Assembly (NCBI RefSeq): GCF_024339125.1
Contig: NZ_CP101417.1
Span: 4,227,001 to 4,291,000, forward strand
Length of the DNA: 64,000 nucleotides
From: Xanthomonas hortorum
GTDB taxonomy: Bacteria > Pseudomonadota > Gammaproteobacteria > Xanthomonadales > Xanthomonadaceae
Direction of reading: 5' to 3'
The translations under genes and the position numbers were made by a program. Each line of letters begins with the position of its first letter. The first letter of the stretch is position 1. This document shows, piece by piece, positions 29,091-36,909 of this stretch. The notes beneath the pieces were generated by a model that ran no database searches, was not told the DNA's origin, and was given only the letters and a program-made list of their open reading frames with translations.

Positions 29091-32000
29091 AGCGCCTCCA
29101 GTCCGTCGGTGTTATCGCGCGCCTGCGCCTGCTGCCGCGCCATGCGCCGGCCGCGCTCCAGGTAGTACGCGTCCGCGCGGCGATCCAGCAAGTCGTACAC
29201 CACCGGAATCACCAGCAGCGTCAGCAGCGTGGACACCAGCAGGCCGCCGATCACGGTGATCGCCATCGGCGCGCGCACTTCCGCGCCCTCGCCCATCGCC
29301 ACCGCCAGCGGCAGGAAGCCGAACAGCGTGCACAGCGTGGTCATCACGATCGGCCGCAACCGCGAACGCGCGCCTTCGATCAAGGCCTCGCGCTTGGGCA
29401 CGCCTTCCTCGCGCAACTGGTTGACCTTGTCGATCAGGATGATCGCATTCTTGGTCACCAGCCCTACCAGCAGGATCAAGCCGATGAATACCACCACCGA
29501 CACCGGCTTGCCGGTCATCAGCAAGGCCAACACCGCGCCGACCATCGCCAGTGGGATGGTGAACAGGATGACAAACGGATGCAGCAGCGATTCGAACTGC
29601 GAGGCCATCACCAGATAGACCAGAAAAATCGCCAGGCCGAACGCGAACAACAGCGACTTCACCGACTGCGCCAACTCTTCGCCCTGCCCGCCGATATGCA
29701 TGCCCACCCCGGCGGCCAGCGGATTGTTGCGCACCATCGACTCGACCTCGCGCACCGCACCGCCCAGATCCATGTCATGCAGGCTCGCCGAGACGATCGC
29801 CACGCGGGTCTGGTCGGCGCGATGGATCTCGCTTGGCCCGGTCGTCGCCAACACCTCGGCCACCGCCGCCAGACGCACCGGTCGGCTGCTGCCCGGGTTG
29901 ACGATCAGCTGCCGGATCGCCTCCACACTGGCGCGGTCGCTGTGTTGCGCACGCACCAGCACATCGATCTTGCGATCGCGAAAGCTGTAACGCGTGGCCA
30001 CATCGCCGCGCACCTTCTTGACGATGACATCGGCGATCTGACGCGTGGTCAACCCCAACGCACCGGCGCGTTCCTGATCGAAACGGATCTGGATTTCCGG
30101 AAAGCCTTCTTCCACCGTCGATTTGACGTCGGCGTAGTGGCCATTGGCCCGCAGCATCGCCGCCAACTTCTGCCCGGCGCGTTCCAGTTCGCCCAGATCC
30201 TGCCCACGCAGCTCCACTTCCAGCGGCGTGGAAAAGCTGAACAACGCCGGACGCGCGAAATCCACCTGCGCACCCGGATGCCCGACCATGCTGCTGCGCA
30301 GCCGCTCGGTGGCCACCGCCTCCACTGCCGGGCTGCCGCCGCCGGCCATCACCACGGTGAGCTTGCCGATGTTCTCGCCGCTCTCGGTGGGGTTGGCATC
30401 CAGCCGCGTGCCGCTGCCGCTGACGCCATACAACGAGGCGATGCCCGGGTCCTTGTCGTGCGCCAGCTGCAACTCGCGCACCAACGCATCGGTCTGCGCC
30501 AGCGGCGTGCCGGAAGGCAGCTTCACGGTCATTTCAAAACGGTCCTGCGCCAGCTGCGGGATCAGGTCCGCGCCCAGCATCGGCACCAGAAACACCGTGC
30601 CGATAAACGCAGCCGCCGCCAATCCCAGCACCAGGCCGGGACGCCGCAAGGCAGCCGGCAACATCGCCAGATAACCACGCTCGGCACGCCCATATGGCGC
30701 CATCGCCAGGTCGCTGGCCTTGCGCATCACCGGCGACACCACCCGCGCCACGCCGCGCCACAGCTTGACTACCGCCCACGCCGCACCGAAGAACGCATAG
30801 CGCACGCTCGCACCCGCGCCACGCCGGCCTGCGGCCACCGGCTTGAGCCAGCCCTGCTCCGGCTGCCACTGCGGATGGCTCGGCTCGTCCGGGAACGCCA
30901 TCGGCGGCGCGCCCTTGAGCGAACTCAACATCGGAATCAGCGTCATCGACACCACCAGCGAAATCGCGATCGCAATCGCCACCGTCATCGCCTGGTCGCG
31001 GAACAGCTGCCCTGCTATGCCTTCGACAAACACCAGCGGCAGAAACACCGCGATCGTGGTCAGCGTGGAGGCCATCACCGCCATGCTCACTTCCCGGGTG
31101 CCGGCGATCGCCGCATCCAGCACGCTCAAGCCACGTTCGCGCGCCTTGGCGATGCTTTCCAGCACCACGATCGAATCGTCCACCACCAGGCCGGTCGCCA
31201 GCGCCAAGCCGCCCAGCGACATCACGTTGAGGCTCAGTCCCAACTGACCCATGAAGAAGAACGTGGTGATGATCGACACCGGCAACGACAGGCTGATCAC
31301 AAACGTGCTCCAGCCATCGCGCAGGAACAAGAAGATGATCAGGATCGCCAGCACGCCACCGACCACCGCATCCTTCTTGACGTCGCTGATCGCGTGCTCG
31401 ATGAAGTGCGACTGGTCCTCGATGGTGGTGATCTCCACATCGCCGGGCACGGTCGCCTTCAACTGCTCCAGGCGCTTGCGCAACGCAGCTGCCGTGGACA
31501 CGGTATTGGCATCGCCTTCCTTGTAGATCGCCAGTTCCACCGTTTCCTTGCCGCCCAGGCGGATGATCGCCTCGCGTTCCTTGTAACCCTGGCGCACCTC
31601 GGCCACATCTTTCAATCGCACCGGCATGCCGCCGGCAATGCTGCTGCTGGCCGACGACGAGGTGCTTTGCACTTCGGCCGCTGCCGCCAATGCCGCCTGC
31701 GAGCCGGTGGACGCAGCAATCGCATACATCTGCTGCATCGCCGCCTGCGCCGCGCTACCGCTGCTGCTTTGCGTGGTGACCAGCATGTTGCGAATCTCGT
31801 CCAGATCCACGAACTGGTTGACCGTGCGCACCAGATACCGCTGCGAGCCTTCTTCCAGGCGGCCGCCGGAGATGTTGACGTTCTCTTCCTTGAGCCGGGT
31901 GATCACGTTGTCGATCGGCAGATTGAGCTGGGCGAGTTTCTGCTGGTCGATATCGACCTGGATCTCGTCTTCCAGCCCGCCGCCGACCTTGACCGCCGCG

Positions 32001-32599
32001 ACGCCGGCCACCGGCTCGAGCTTCTTCTTCAGATCCTCATCGGCATAACGACGCAAGCCGGTGAGCTGGCGGATCGCATCGCTGTCGGAGGCTGGCGCCT
32101 GCTTGGGCGACAGCGCCAGCCGCATGATCGGCTCGGTCGAAGGATTGAAGCGCAACAGCACCGGCGGCTTGGTTTCCAGGGGCAGCGACAGGGCTTCCAT
32201 CTTGTCGCGCACTTCCAGGCCGGCCTGGTCCATGTTGGTGCCCCAGGCGAATTCCAGTACCACATCGCTTTGCCCGGTGCGCGAGATCGACTTGAGCTTG
32301 CGCAGGTTCTTGACCACACCGACCGCTTCTTCCACCGGCTCGGTCACCAGCGTCTCGATTTCCGCCGGCGCCGCACCGGTGTACTCGGTGCGCACGGTCA
32401 GCGTGGGATAGCTCAGATCCGGCAGCAGATTGACCTTGAGGCTACGCAGCGCGATCAGCCCGAACAGCAGCATGGTCACGGTGATCATCGCGATGGTCAC
32501 CCGCCGCCGCGTCGCGAAGGCCACCAAACCGCCACCACCTCCGTGCAATGGCGCATGCGGGTCGTGCACGGGTCCGTGCGCGTTGCCGTGATCGCTCAT
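29087..32599 (-). CDS. Efflux RND transporter permease (first of two), enlarged
   Basis: RND pump of 1170 residues, about 130 longer than usual. The proton relay is complete: span 4 GLVVDDSIVVLES (Asp-Asp) and span 10 LVGLVTKNAIILID (Lys). The extra length comes from a Ser/Ala-rich periplasmic insertion around residues 265-320 (SSSGSAAQAAMQQ, STSSSASSS) and a cytoplasmic insert of about 100 residues between spans 6 and 7, starting SLKGAPPMAFPDEPSHPQWQ. The start is ATG 32599, overlapping the adaptor gene stop. Coupled translation of adaptor-RND-RND resembles mdtABC, where two permeases form a mixed trimer. Confidence 0.94.
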   Translation of the reverse strand: MSDHGNAHGPVHDPHAPLHGGGGGLVAFATRRRVTIAMITVTMLLFGLIALRSLKVNLLPDLSYPTLTVRTEYTGAAPAEIETLVTEPVEEAVGVVKNLRKLKSISRTGQSDVVLEFAWGTNMDQAGLEVRDKMEALSLPLETKPPVLLRFNPSTEPIMRLALSPKQAPASDSDAIRQLTGLRRYADEDLKKKLEPVAGVAAVKVGGGLEDEIQVDIDQQKLAQLNLPIDNVITRLKEENVNISGGRLEEGSQRYLVRTVNQFVDLDEIRNMLVTTQSSSGSAAQAAMQQMYAIAASTGSQAALAAAAEVQSTSSSASSSIAGGMPVRLKDVAEVRQGYKEREAIIRLGGKETVELAIYKEGDANTVSTAAALRKRLEQLKATVPGDVEITTIEDQSHFIEHAISDVKKDAVVGGVLAILIIFLFLRDGWSTFVISLSLPVSIITTFFFMGQLGLSLNVMSLGGLALATGLVVDDSIVVLESIAKARERGLSVLDAAIAGTREVSMAVMASTLTTIAVFLPLVFVEGIAGQLFRDQAMTVAIAIAISLVVSMTLIPMLSSLKGAPPMAFPDEPSHPQWQPEQGWLKPVAAGRRGAGASVRYAFFGAAWAVVKLWRGVARVVSPVMRKASDLAMAPYGRAERGYLAMLPAALRRPGLVLGLAAAAFIGTVFLVPMLGADLIPQLAQDRFEMTVKLPSGTPLAQTDALVRELQLAHDKDPGIASLYGVSGSGTRLDANPTESGENIGKLTVVMAGGGSPAVEAVATERLRSSMVGHPGAQVDFARPALFSFSTPLEVELRGQDLGELERAGQKLAAMLRANGHYADVKSTVEEGFPEIQIRFDQERAGALGLTTRQIADVIVKKVRGDVATRYSFRDRKIDVLVRAQHSDRASVEAIRQLIVNPGSSRPVRLAAVAEVLATTGPSEIHRADQTRVAIVSASLHDMDLGGAVREVESMVRNNPLAAGVGMHIGGQGEELAQSVKSLLFAFGLAIFLVYLVMASQFESLLHPFVILFTIPLAMVGAVLALLMTGKPVSVVVFIGLILLVGLVTKNAIILIDKVNQLREEGVPKREALIEGARSRLRPIVMTTLCTLFGFLPLAVAMGEGAEVRAPMAITVIGGLLVSTLLTLLVIPVVYDLLDRRADAYYLERGRRMARQQAQARDNTDGLEAL

Positions 32600-33738
32600 G
32601 AGCGCGTCTCATCGCTGCCGGTGTTGTCGCCGGCTGCCGGTGCCGCCGCCACCGGCTTGCGCTCGGGCTGGCCGATGATCTGCACCGCCGTGCCATCGCG
32701 CAGCGCGACCTTGCCGGCGGTGACCACCTGGTCGCCCTCTTTCAGGCCTTGCCGCACTTCCAGCCACGGACCTTCGGCATAACCGAGCTTCACCGGCACC
32801 CGGCTGGCCTTGCCGTTACGCACCACGAACACCGCCGGTTCGCCATCGTCCAGCAGCGCCAGGCGCGGAATCACCAATGCATCCTTGCGCTGGTCGTAAT
32901 CGATACGGATGCGCCCGAACATGCCCGGCTGCAGCGCTTCGGCGCCTTGGCCGAACGCACACACCACGCGAAACGTGCCGCTGCCCGAATCCACCACCGG
33001 CGCAATGCGATCGACCTTGCCAATGAATTGCTGGCCCGGCAATGCGTCGGCGAGCAAGGTCACCGGCTGGCCGGATTTGAGCGTGGCCAGTTCGCGCTCG
33101 GGCACATTGAGCGTGGCTTCCAGCTGCGAGTCGTCGACGATGCGGAAGATCGGCGTGTTGATCTGCACGAAGTTGCCGGTCTTGATCGAACGCGAGGCGA
33201 TCACCCCGGAAATCGGCGCCTGCACCGTGGTGTAGGACAACTCGAGCGATGCGAGCCGGTACTGCGCGCGGCTGTTTTCGACATCGAACTTGAGCTGATC
33301 GACATCGGCGGCACTGACCAATTGCTGGCCGACCAGTTGCGTGGCACGGCGATAGCTGTTTTCCAGCTTGCGCAATTGCGCCTCGCTTTGCGCCACCGCC
33401 AGATGCGCGCGGTCCGGGTCCAGCCGTACCAATGCCTGGCCAGCCGACACTTTTTGCCCCTCTTCCACCATCACCGCCAACGCCACGCCGGACGTCTTGG
33501 CCACCACCTGTGCTTCGGCACGTGGCTCCAGGGCGGCGGTGCCGGTATAGCTGGCCGCCACCGCACGGCGCGCGGCCTTGGCGATTTCCACCGGCACCGC
33601 ATCGACGGTTTTCTTTTCCTCGGCGGCCTTGGCCTCGCCGTCTCCGGTCTTGCAACCGCCCAGCAGCAGGCTAGTGGTGATCAACAAAGCGGCGGCGCAG
33701 GTTCCGCTGCGGCCGGGCAAGAAAGAGAGTGGCGACAT
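32596..33738 (-). CDS. RND efflux periplasmic adaptor (lipoprotein)
   Basis: Membrane fusion protein of 380 residues linking the RND pumps to an outer-membrane channel. The N-terminus has a signal with lipobox LLLGGC (Cys29 lipidated). Then come a lipoyl-like half (about 85-120), an alpha-helical hairpin (SEAQLRKLENSYRRATQLVG), the second half-motif with VQAPISGVIASR, a beta-barrel, and a membrane-proximal domain. The start is ATG 33738. It is first in the three-gene operon and divergent from the cytochrome genes. An outer-membrane partner must come from elsewhere. Confidence 0.94.
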   Translation of the reverse strand: MSPLSFLPGRSGTCAAALLITTSLLLGGCKTGDGEAKAAEEKKTVDAVPVEIAKAARRAVAASYTGTAALEPRAEAQVVAKTSGVALAVMVEEGQKVSAGQALVRLDPDRAHLAVAQSEAQLRKLENSYRRATQLVGQQLVSAADVDQLKFDVENSRAQYRLASLELSYTTVQAPISGVIASRSIKTGNFVQINTPIFRIVDDSQLEATLNVPERELATLKSGQPVTLLADALPGQQFIGKVDRIAPVVDSGSGTFRVVCAFGQGAEALQPGMFGRIRIDYDQRKDALVIPRLALLDDGEPAVFVVRNGKASRVPVKLGYAEGPWLEVRQGLKEGDQVVTAGKVALRDGTAVQIIGQPERKPVAAAPAAGDNTGSDETRS

Positions 33739-33943
33739 CGTCGTGTCCTAGTGGATGCGTGAACAGGTGTTGTAGGCAAGTAGACCACCCGAACGATCAT
33801 GTCGCCAATGCGCCAAAGGTCATGGTCTGTTCAAGTTTGCCTATTCACCCCCGGTTTGCGCCGCGCCAAATCGCAGGCATACTCGGACCGGTTCGCCACG
33901 CCCCCACGTGCGGACGCTCAATCAGTCTTCCGGATACGAAACC

Positions 33944-34336
33944 ATGCGCCCGCAGCCGCTCGCCGCTTGTCTCGCTCTGGTCGTCTTCCTGCCGTTTGGG
34001 GGCGCATCAGCGACACCGTCAATCCCGCCTGCAGTTCCGTCCACGCCTGCGCCCGCCGCGGCGGTGGCAGCACCTGCAGCGCCCACCGGCAATCCGTCGA
34101 ATGGCCGGCTACTGGCTTATACCTGCCAGGGCTGCCATGGCGTGACCGGCTACAAGAACGCCTACCCCAGTTATCGCGTGCCCAAGATCGGCGGCCAGTC
34201 CAGCCAGTACCTCACGCAGGCGCTGACCGAATATCGCCAGGGCAAGCGTAAACACCCGACCATGCAGGCACAGGCGCAGAGCTTTTCCGAGCAGGATATC
34301 GCCGATATCTCCGCCTACCTGTCCACCCTCAAATAA
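33944..34336 (+). CDS. Periplasmic class I cytochrome c
   Basis: A 130-residue exported haem protein. Signal peptide residues 1-23 (LAACLALVVFLPFGGASA), a Pro/Ala-rich linker to about 48, then one cytochrome domain with C61-x2-C64-H65 (CQGCHG). A Met ligand is likely at M94 in RKHPTMQAQAQSFSEQDI. The start is ATG 33944; 12 further codons are open upstream but would precede the signal. It is followed after 8 bases by a second cytochrome gene, so the two are one operon. Electron partner unknown. Confidence 0.9.
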   Translation: MRPQPLAACLALVVFLPFGGASATPSIPPAVPSTPAPAAAVAAPAAPTGNPSNGRLLAYTCQGCHGVTGYKNAYPSYRVPKIGGQSSQYLTQALTEYRQGKRKHPTMQAQAQSFSEQDIADISAYLSTLK

Positions 34337-34344
34337 GCGCCCAC

Positions 34345-34806
34345 ATGACGAACGCCCTGTACGCTCCGCGTCTAGCCATCGCCCTGGTCGCTGCCCTGAT
34401 GCTGGCGGCCTGCTCCCAATCCCAGGTGGAATCCACCGATCACTCTGCCGGCGATGCCGGCCACGCCAGCGGCGAGCACGGCTCCGGCTCGTCAGCCGGC
34501 CTGCCGACCGGCCGCGCTGCCGCCGGCGACAAGCTGGCTCACGCGAAAGGCAAAGCCACCGGCCAGAGCTGCGTGGATTGTCACGGCGCCGATGGCAATG
34601 CGCCGATCGACCCCAGCTACCCCAAGCTCGGCGGCCAGTACGGGGACTATCTTGCGCATGCCTTGCAGGCCTACCGCAGCGGTGACCGCCAACACGTGTT
34701 GATGACCGCGCAGGCCACCGCGTTGAGCGACCAGGACATCGCCGATCTGGCCGCGTATTTCGGTGCACGGCAGACGCAATTGCGCGATCTGCACGGCGTC
34801 AATTGA
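34345..34806 (+). CDS. Lipoprotein cytochrome c
   Basis: A 153-residue cytochrome c. The signal ends in lipobox MLAAC with Cys23, so it should be membrane anchored. A His/Gly/Ser-rich linker (about 31-50) leads to the haem site C76-x2-C79-H80 (CVDCHG), and a distal Met is in HVLMTAQATALSDQDIADL. Its domain is closely similar to the preceding cytochrome (KLGGQYGDYLAHAL versus KIGGQSSQYLTQAL), which suggests tandem duplication. After the stop there are 105 bases to the tRNA genes. Confidence 0.9.
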   Translation: MTNALYAPRLAIALVAALMLAACSQSQVESTDHSAGDAGHASGEHGSGSSAGLPTGRAAAGDKLAHAKGKATGQSCVDCHGADGNAPIDPSYPKLGGQYGDYLAHALQAYRSGDRQHVLMTAQATALSDQDIADLAAYFGARQTQLRDLHGVN

Positions 34807-34865
34807 GTCATGGCGTGCGTGCCGTATCGGGCGCACGCTCCGTCTCATTCCGAATGAAAAACCAC

Positions 34866-34894
34866 TTGCGCGAACCTTAACCGGCCGCTATCAT
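34866..34894 (+). promoter_or_regulatory. Promoter of the first tRNA-Ala/tRNA-Glu unit
   Basis: TTGCGC (34866-34871), 17-base spacer, TATCAT (34889-34894); start of tRNA-Ala lies 18 bases further. This is a sigma70-like spacing and fits stable RNA transcription. Confidence 0.6.
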
Positions 34895-34911
34895 TTCGTT
34901 CTCAGCTTCGT

Positions 34912-34987
34912 GGGGCCATAGCTCAGCTGGGAGAGCGCCTGCATGGCATGCAGGAGGTCGGCGGTTCGATCCCGCCTGGCTCCACCA
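34912..34987 (+). tRNA. tRNA-Ala (GGC)
   Basis: A 76-base cloverleaf with encoded CCA. The anticodon loop ATGGCAT gives GGC, flanked by CCTGC/GCAGG. The acceptor GGGGCCA pairs with TGGCTCC. It is identical to the copy at 35290-35365. Confidence 0.97.
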
Positions 34988-35033
34988 CTCCTGGCATTAG
35001 GCCGTCAGGATGACAACTCAGGTTTTGATACGC

Positions 35034-35109
35034 GTCCCCATCGTCTAGAGGCCTAGGACACCACCCTTTCACGGTGGACACCGGGGTTCGAATCCCCGTG
35101 GGGACGCCA
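35034..35109 (+). tRNA. tRNA-Glu (TTC)
   Basis: A 76-base tRNA with encoded CCA. Anticodon loop CTTTCAC within CCACC/GGTGG gives TTC. Acceptor GTCCCCA. It is 46 bases downstream of tRNA-Ala and co-transcribed with it. Confidence 0.97.
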
Positions 35110-35119
35110 ATCATCTGAA

Positions 35120-35147
35120 AGCCTCGGCATTGCCGGGGCTTTTTTTT
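35120..35147 (+). terminator. Intrinsic terminator of the first tRNA unit
   Basis: AGCCTCGGC-ATT-GCCGGGGCT followed directly by eight T residues, 10 bases after tRNA-Glu. Confidence 0.93.
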
Positions 35148-35241
35148 GCGTGCTTTTTGTTGCGACCACTGCGGGCGAGCAGATGCATTAGTCGAGGCAC
35201 CCAGCGGCAGATGCATCTAGTAAATTTTTTCTACGAATCAC

Positions 35242-35270
35242 TTCCCAAGCGCTCTCGATGTCGCTATGAT
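35242..35270 (+). promoter_or_regulatory. Promoter of the second tRNA-Ala/tRNA-Glu unit
   Basis: TTCCCA (35242-35247), 17-base spacer, TATGAT (35265-35270), 19 bases before the tRNA. The sequence differs from the first promoter but has the same geometry. Confidence 0.55.
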
Positions 35271-35289
35271 TGCCGGCTAGCAACACTGC

Positions 35290-35365
35290 GGGGCCATAGC
35301 TCAGCTGGGAGAGCGCCTGCATGGCATGCAGGAGGTCGGCGGTTCGATCCCGCCTGGCTCCACCA
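35290..35365 (+). tRNA. tRNA-Ala (GGC), second copy
   Basis: Identical to the tRNA at 34912-34987, including the encoded CCA and GGC anticodon. Confidence 0.97.
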
Positions 35366-35412
35366 ATTCTAGACATAGGCCGTCTGGAATCTACAACCAG
35401 GTTTTGATACGC

Positions 35413-35488
35413 GTCCCCATCGTCTAGAGGCCTAGGACACCACCCTTTCACGGTGGACACCGGGGTTCGAATCCCCGTGGGGACGCCA
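35413..35488 (+). tRNA. tRNA-Glu (TTC), second copy
   Basis: Identical to the tRNA at 35034-35109. The spacer from tRNA-Ala is 47 bases and is only partly conserved with the first unit. Confidence 0.97.
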
Positions 35489-35498
35489 ATCATCTAGA

Positions 35499-35525
35499 AG
35501 CCCCGGCACTGCCGGGGCTTTTTTT
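35499..35525 (+). terminator. Intrinsic terminator of the second tRNA unit
   Basis: AGCCCCGGC-ACT-GCCGGGGCT followed by seven T residues. Compared with the first unit it has a repaired base pair (CCCC for CCTC), making a perfect stem. Confidence 0.93.
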
Positions 35526-35567
35526 GCCTGACGTTTACGTATGCGAACGTCTACGCAAAAAACTGCG

Positions 35568-35744
35568 TCAGGTCTGCCCATCGTCCAATGCCTTGCGACC
35601 TTCGTGAGTCAGATCGATATCGCCGTCTTCGGCTTGTGTCGCGTAGCCGGCACGCACTGCCCAATTAGCTTCTTCGTCGGCGACCGGTGTGGTGTCGTGG
35701 ATGTCGCGAAGAATGCGCAGTTGCTGCGAAGAGTCAAAATCCAT
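35568..35744 (-). CDS. Small acidic hypothetical protein with winged-helix-like tail
   Basis: 58 residues from ATG 35744, which is preceded by AGGTGG; the reading can be extended 22 codons but the extension is basic and unlike the rest. The sequence MDFDSSQQLRILRDI begins as a helix, and the end GDIDLTHEGRKALDDG resembles the last wing and helix of winged-helix regulators (LTxEGRxAL). It is too short to hold a complete DNA-binding domain. No homologue is recognised. It points toward the tRNA terminator. Confidence 0.5.
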   Translation of the reverse strand: MDFDSSQQLRILRDIHDTTPVADEEANWAVRAGYATQAEDGDIDLTHEGRKALDDGQT

Positions 35745-36101
35745 GGAGGCCACCTGCTTGTAAAGAGCCTTCCACGGTACGGACCGGGCGTGATGGCTGC
35801 GTGCCTGCATGTCGTTCGACGCGCATCTAGATCATCTCGCGTGCATGCGCTTGCACTGCGCAATGCCATGCCGATCATGTGCCCGCCGTGCGAACAGAAC
35901 GCACTGCGCTACACCGCAGACATGCGCCACATCGCACGGCTCGACCGCGGGTGCGAAAAAAAGCGCTCGCATGCGACAACATCAGTGTGCGTGGTGAGGC
36001 AAATCAGCAGACCCATCACTCCTTTCATCACCAGCAAACCGCCAAAGCAAAAAGCCCCTCCGACTTTCGCCGGAAGGGCTTTCGCTTGTACTACAGTAAC
36101 T

Positions 36102-36188
36102 TGGTGCCGAAGGTGGGACTCGAACCCACACGCTTTTAAGGGCGGCGGATTTTGAATCCGCTGCGTCTACCGATTCCGCCACTTCGGC
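36102..36188 (-). tRNA. tRNA-Leu (CAA)
   Basis: An 87-base class II tRNA on the minus strand with encoded CCA. Acceptor GCCGAAG pairs with CTTCGGC. The anticodon stem GCGGA/TCCGC holds loop TTCAAAA, giving CAA. The long variable arm GCCCTTAAAAGC is present, as expected for leucine. Confidence 0.96.
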
Positions 36189-36327
36189 GTGGCCGCGCAG
36201 TATAGCGAGTCGCGAGCGAAACGAACAGTGTCAGGACGTGGCTGACGAATTCAGCTGCAAGCGGGGTCTGCAACCCGTGGGCGAACCGGTGTCGATATAC
36301 TGGCCGACTTACGTGGAGGAGTGGGCA

Positions 36328-36708
36328 ATGTCGGTGTTGCGTGGAATTCGGGTACTCGTGGTCGAAAACGATGACATGAATGCCATGCTGCTCGAGTTGC
36401 AGCTCGTCCAGGCTGGCGCCGCCGTGCTGGGCCCTGTTGGAGAAGTCGCCGAAGCGTTGCAGCTGATCAATGCCGACGCGCCCGATATTGCAGTGCTGGA
36501 TTATCGTCTCGGCAATGGTCAGACCAGCGAGCCGATCGCTCGGCTATTGTCGGAGCTCGGAATTCCGTTCGTGCTGGCCACCGGTGTTGCCAGCGGCAGC
36601 ATCCCGAGCGGCTTCGAACGCGGCGTGATCCTGACCAAGCCCTATTTGTCCGAAGAACTCGTCGGTGCTCTGTCCAGGGCGCGGCAGCTGAGCGACGCAA
36701 ACAGCTAA
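36328..36708 (+). CDS. Single-domain response regulator
   Basis: A 126-residue receiver domain with no output domain. The phospho-acceptor D58 is in AVLDYRLGN, the acidic pocket is E13/D15/D16, and T85 (LATG) and K104 (LTKPY) are the switch residues. The start is ATG 36328 with GGAGGA at 36315-36320; 30 more codons are open upstream. It lies 201 bases before a large hybrid histidine kinase on the same strand. The kinase could phosphorylate it directly, or it could act as a phosphate sink. Partner assignment is by position only. Confidence 0.9.
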   Translation: MSVLRGIRVLVVENDDMNAMLLELQLVQAGAAVLGPVGEVAEALQLINADAPDIAVLDYRLGNGQTSEPIARLLSELGIPFVLATGVASGSIPSGFERGVILTKPYLSEELVGALSRARQLSDANS

Positions 36709-36909
36709 AGCAGCGAACAGCACCACCACACAGCGCAAAGCGAGCGCGGCCGCCGTTCGAAATCCGCAGGTTTCCACCTATGTCGCAGTCTGTGCGTGCC
36801 CGCATCTAAATGGTGGGCACCTGCTGCGCTATCAGCCGGTCCAAAGCAGCCGCTACCACCCTGGTTGCCACTAGAATCGTGGATTGAAGGTTTACAGGCG
36901 GGCCGCCGG

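Noticed and set aside
29579..32782. Open frame of over 1000 codons on the plus strand opposite the large RND gene
   Set aside because: The minus strand encodes a full RND pump with all motifs. The plus-strand frame is Arg/His/Gln-rich without any domain, as expected from high third-position G+C.
34813..34850. GCGTGCG...CGCACGC hairpin after the second cytochrome gene as terminator
   Set aside because: No T tract follows and the loop is long; it was left out of the feature list.
25329..35365. The same 378-base offset in the twin repeats and in the duplicated tRNA-Ala genes
   Set aside because: The two duplications share no sequence, and tRNA-Glu is offset by 379, so this is coincidence.
35188..35493. 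101-codon frame spanning the second tRNA pair
   Set aside because: It is the antisense of two tRNA genes; such frames are common artefacts.
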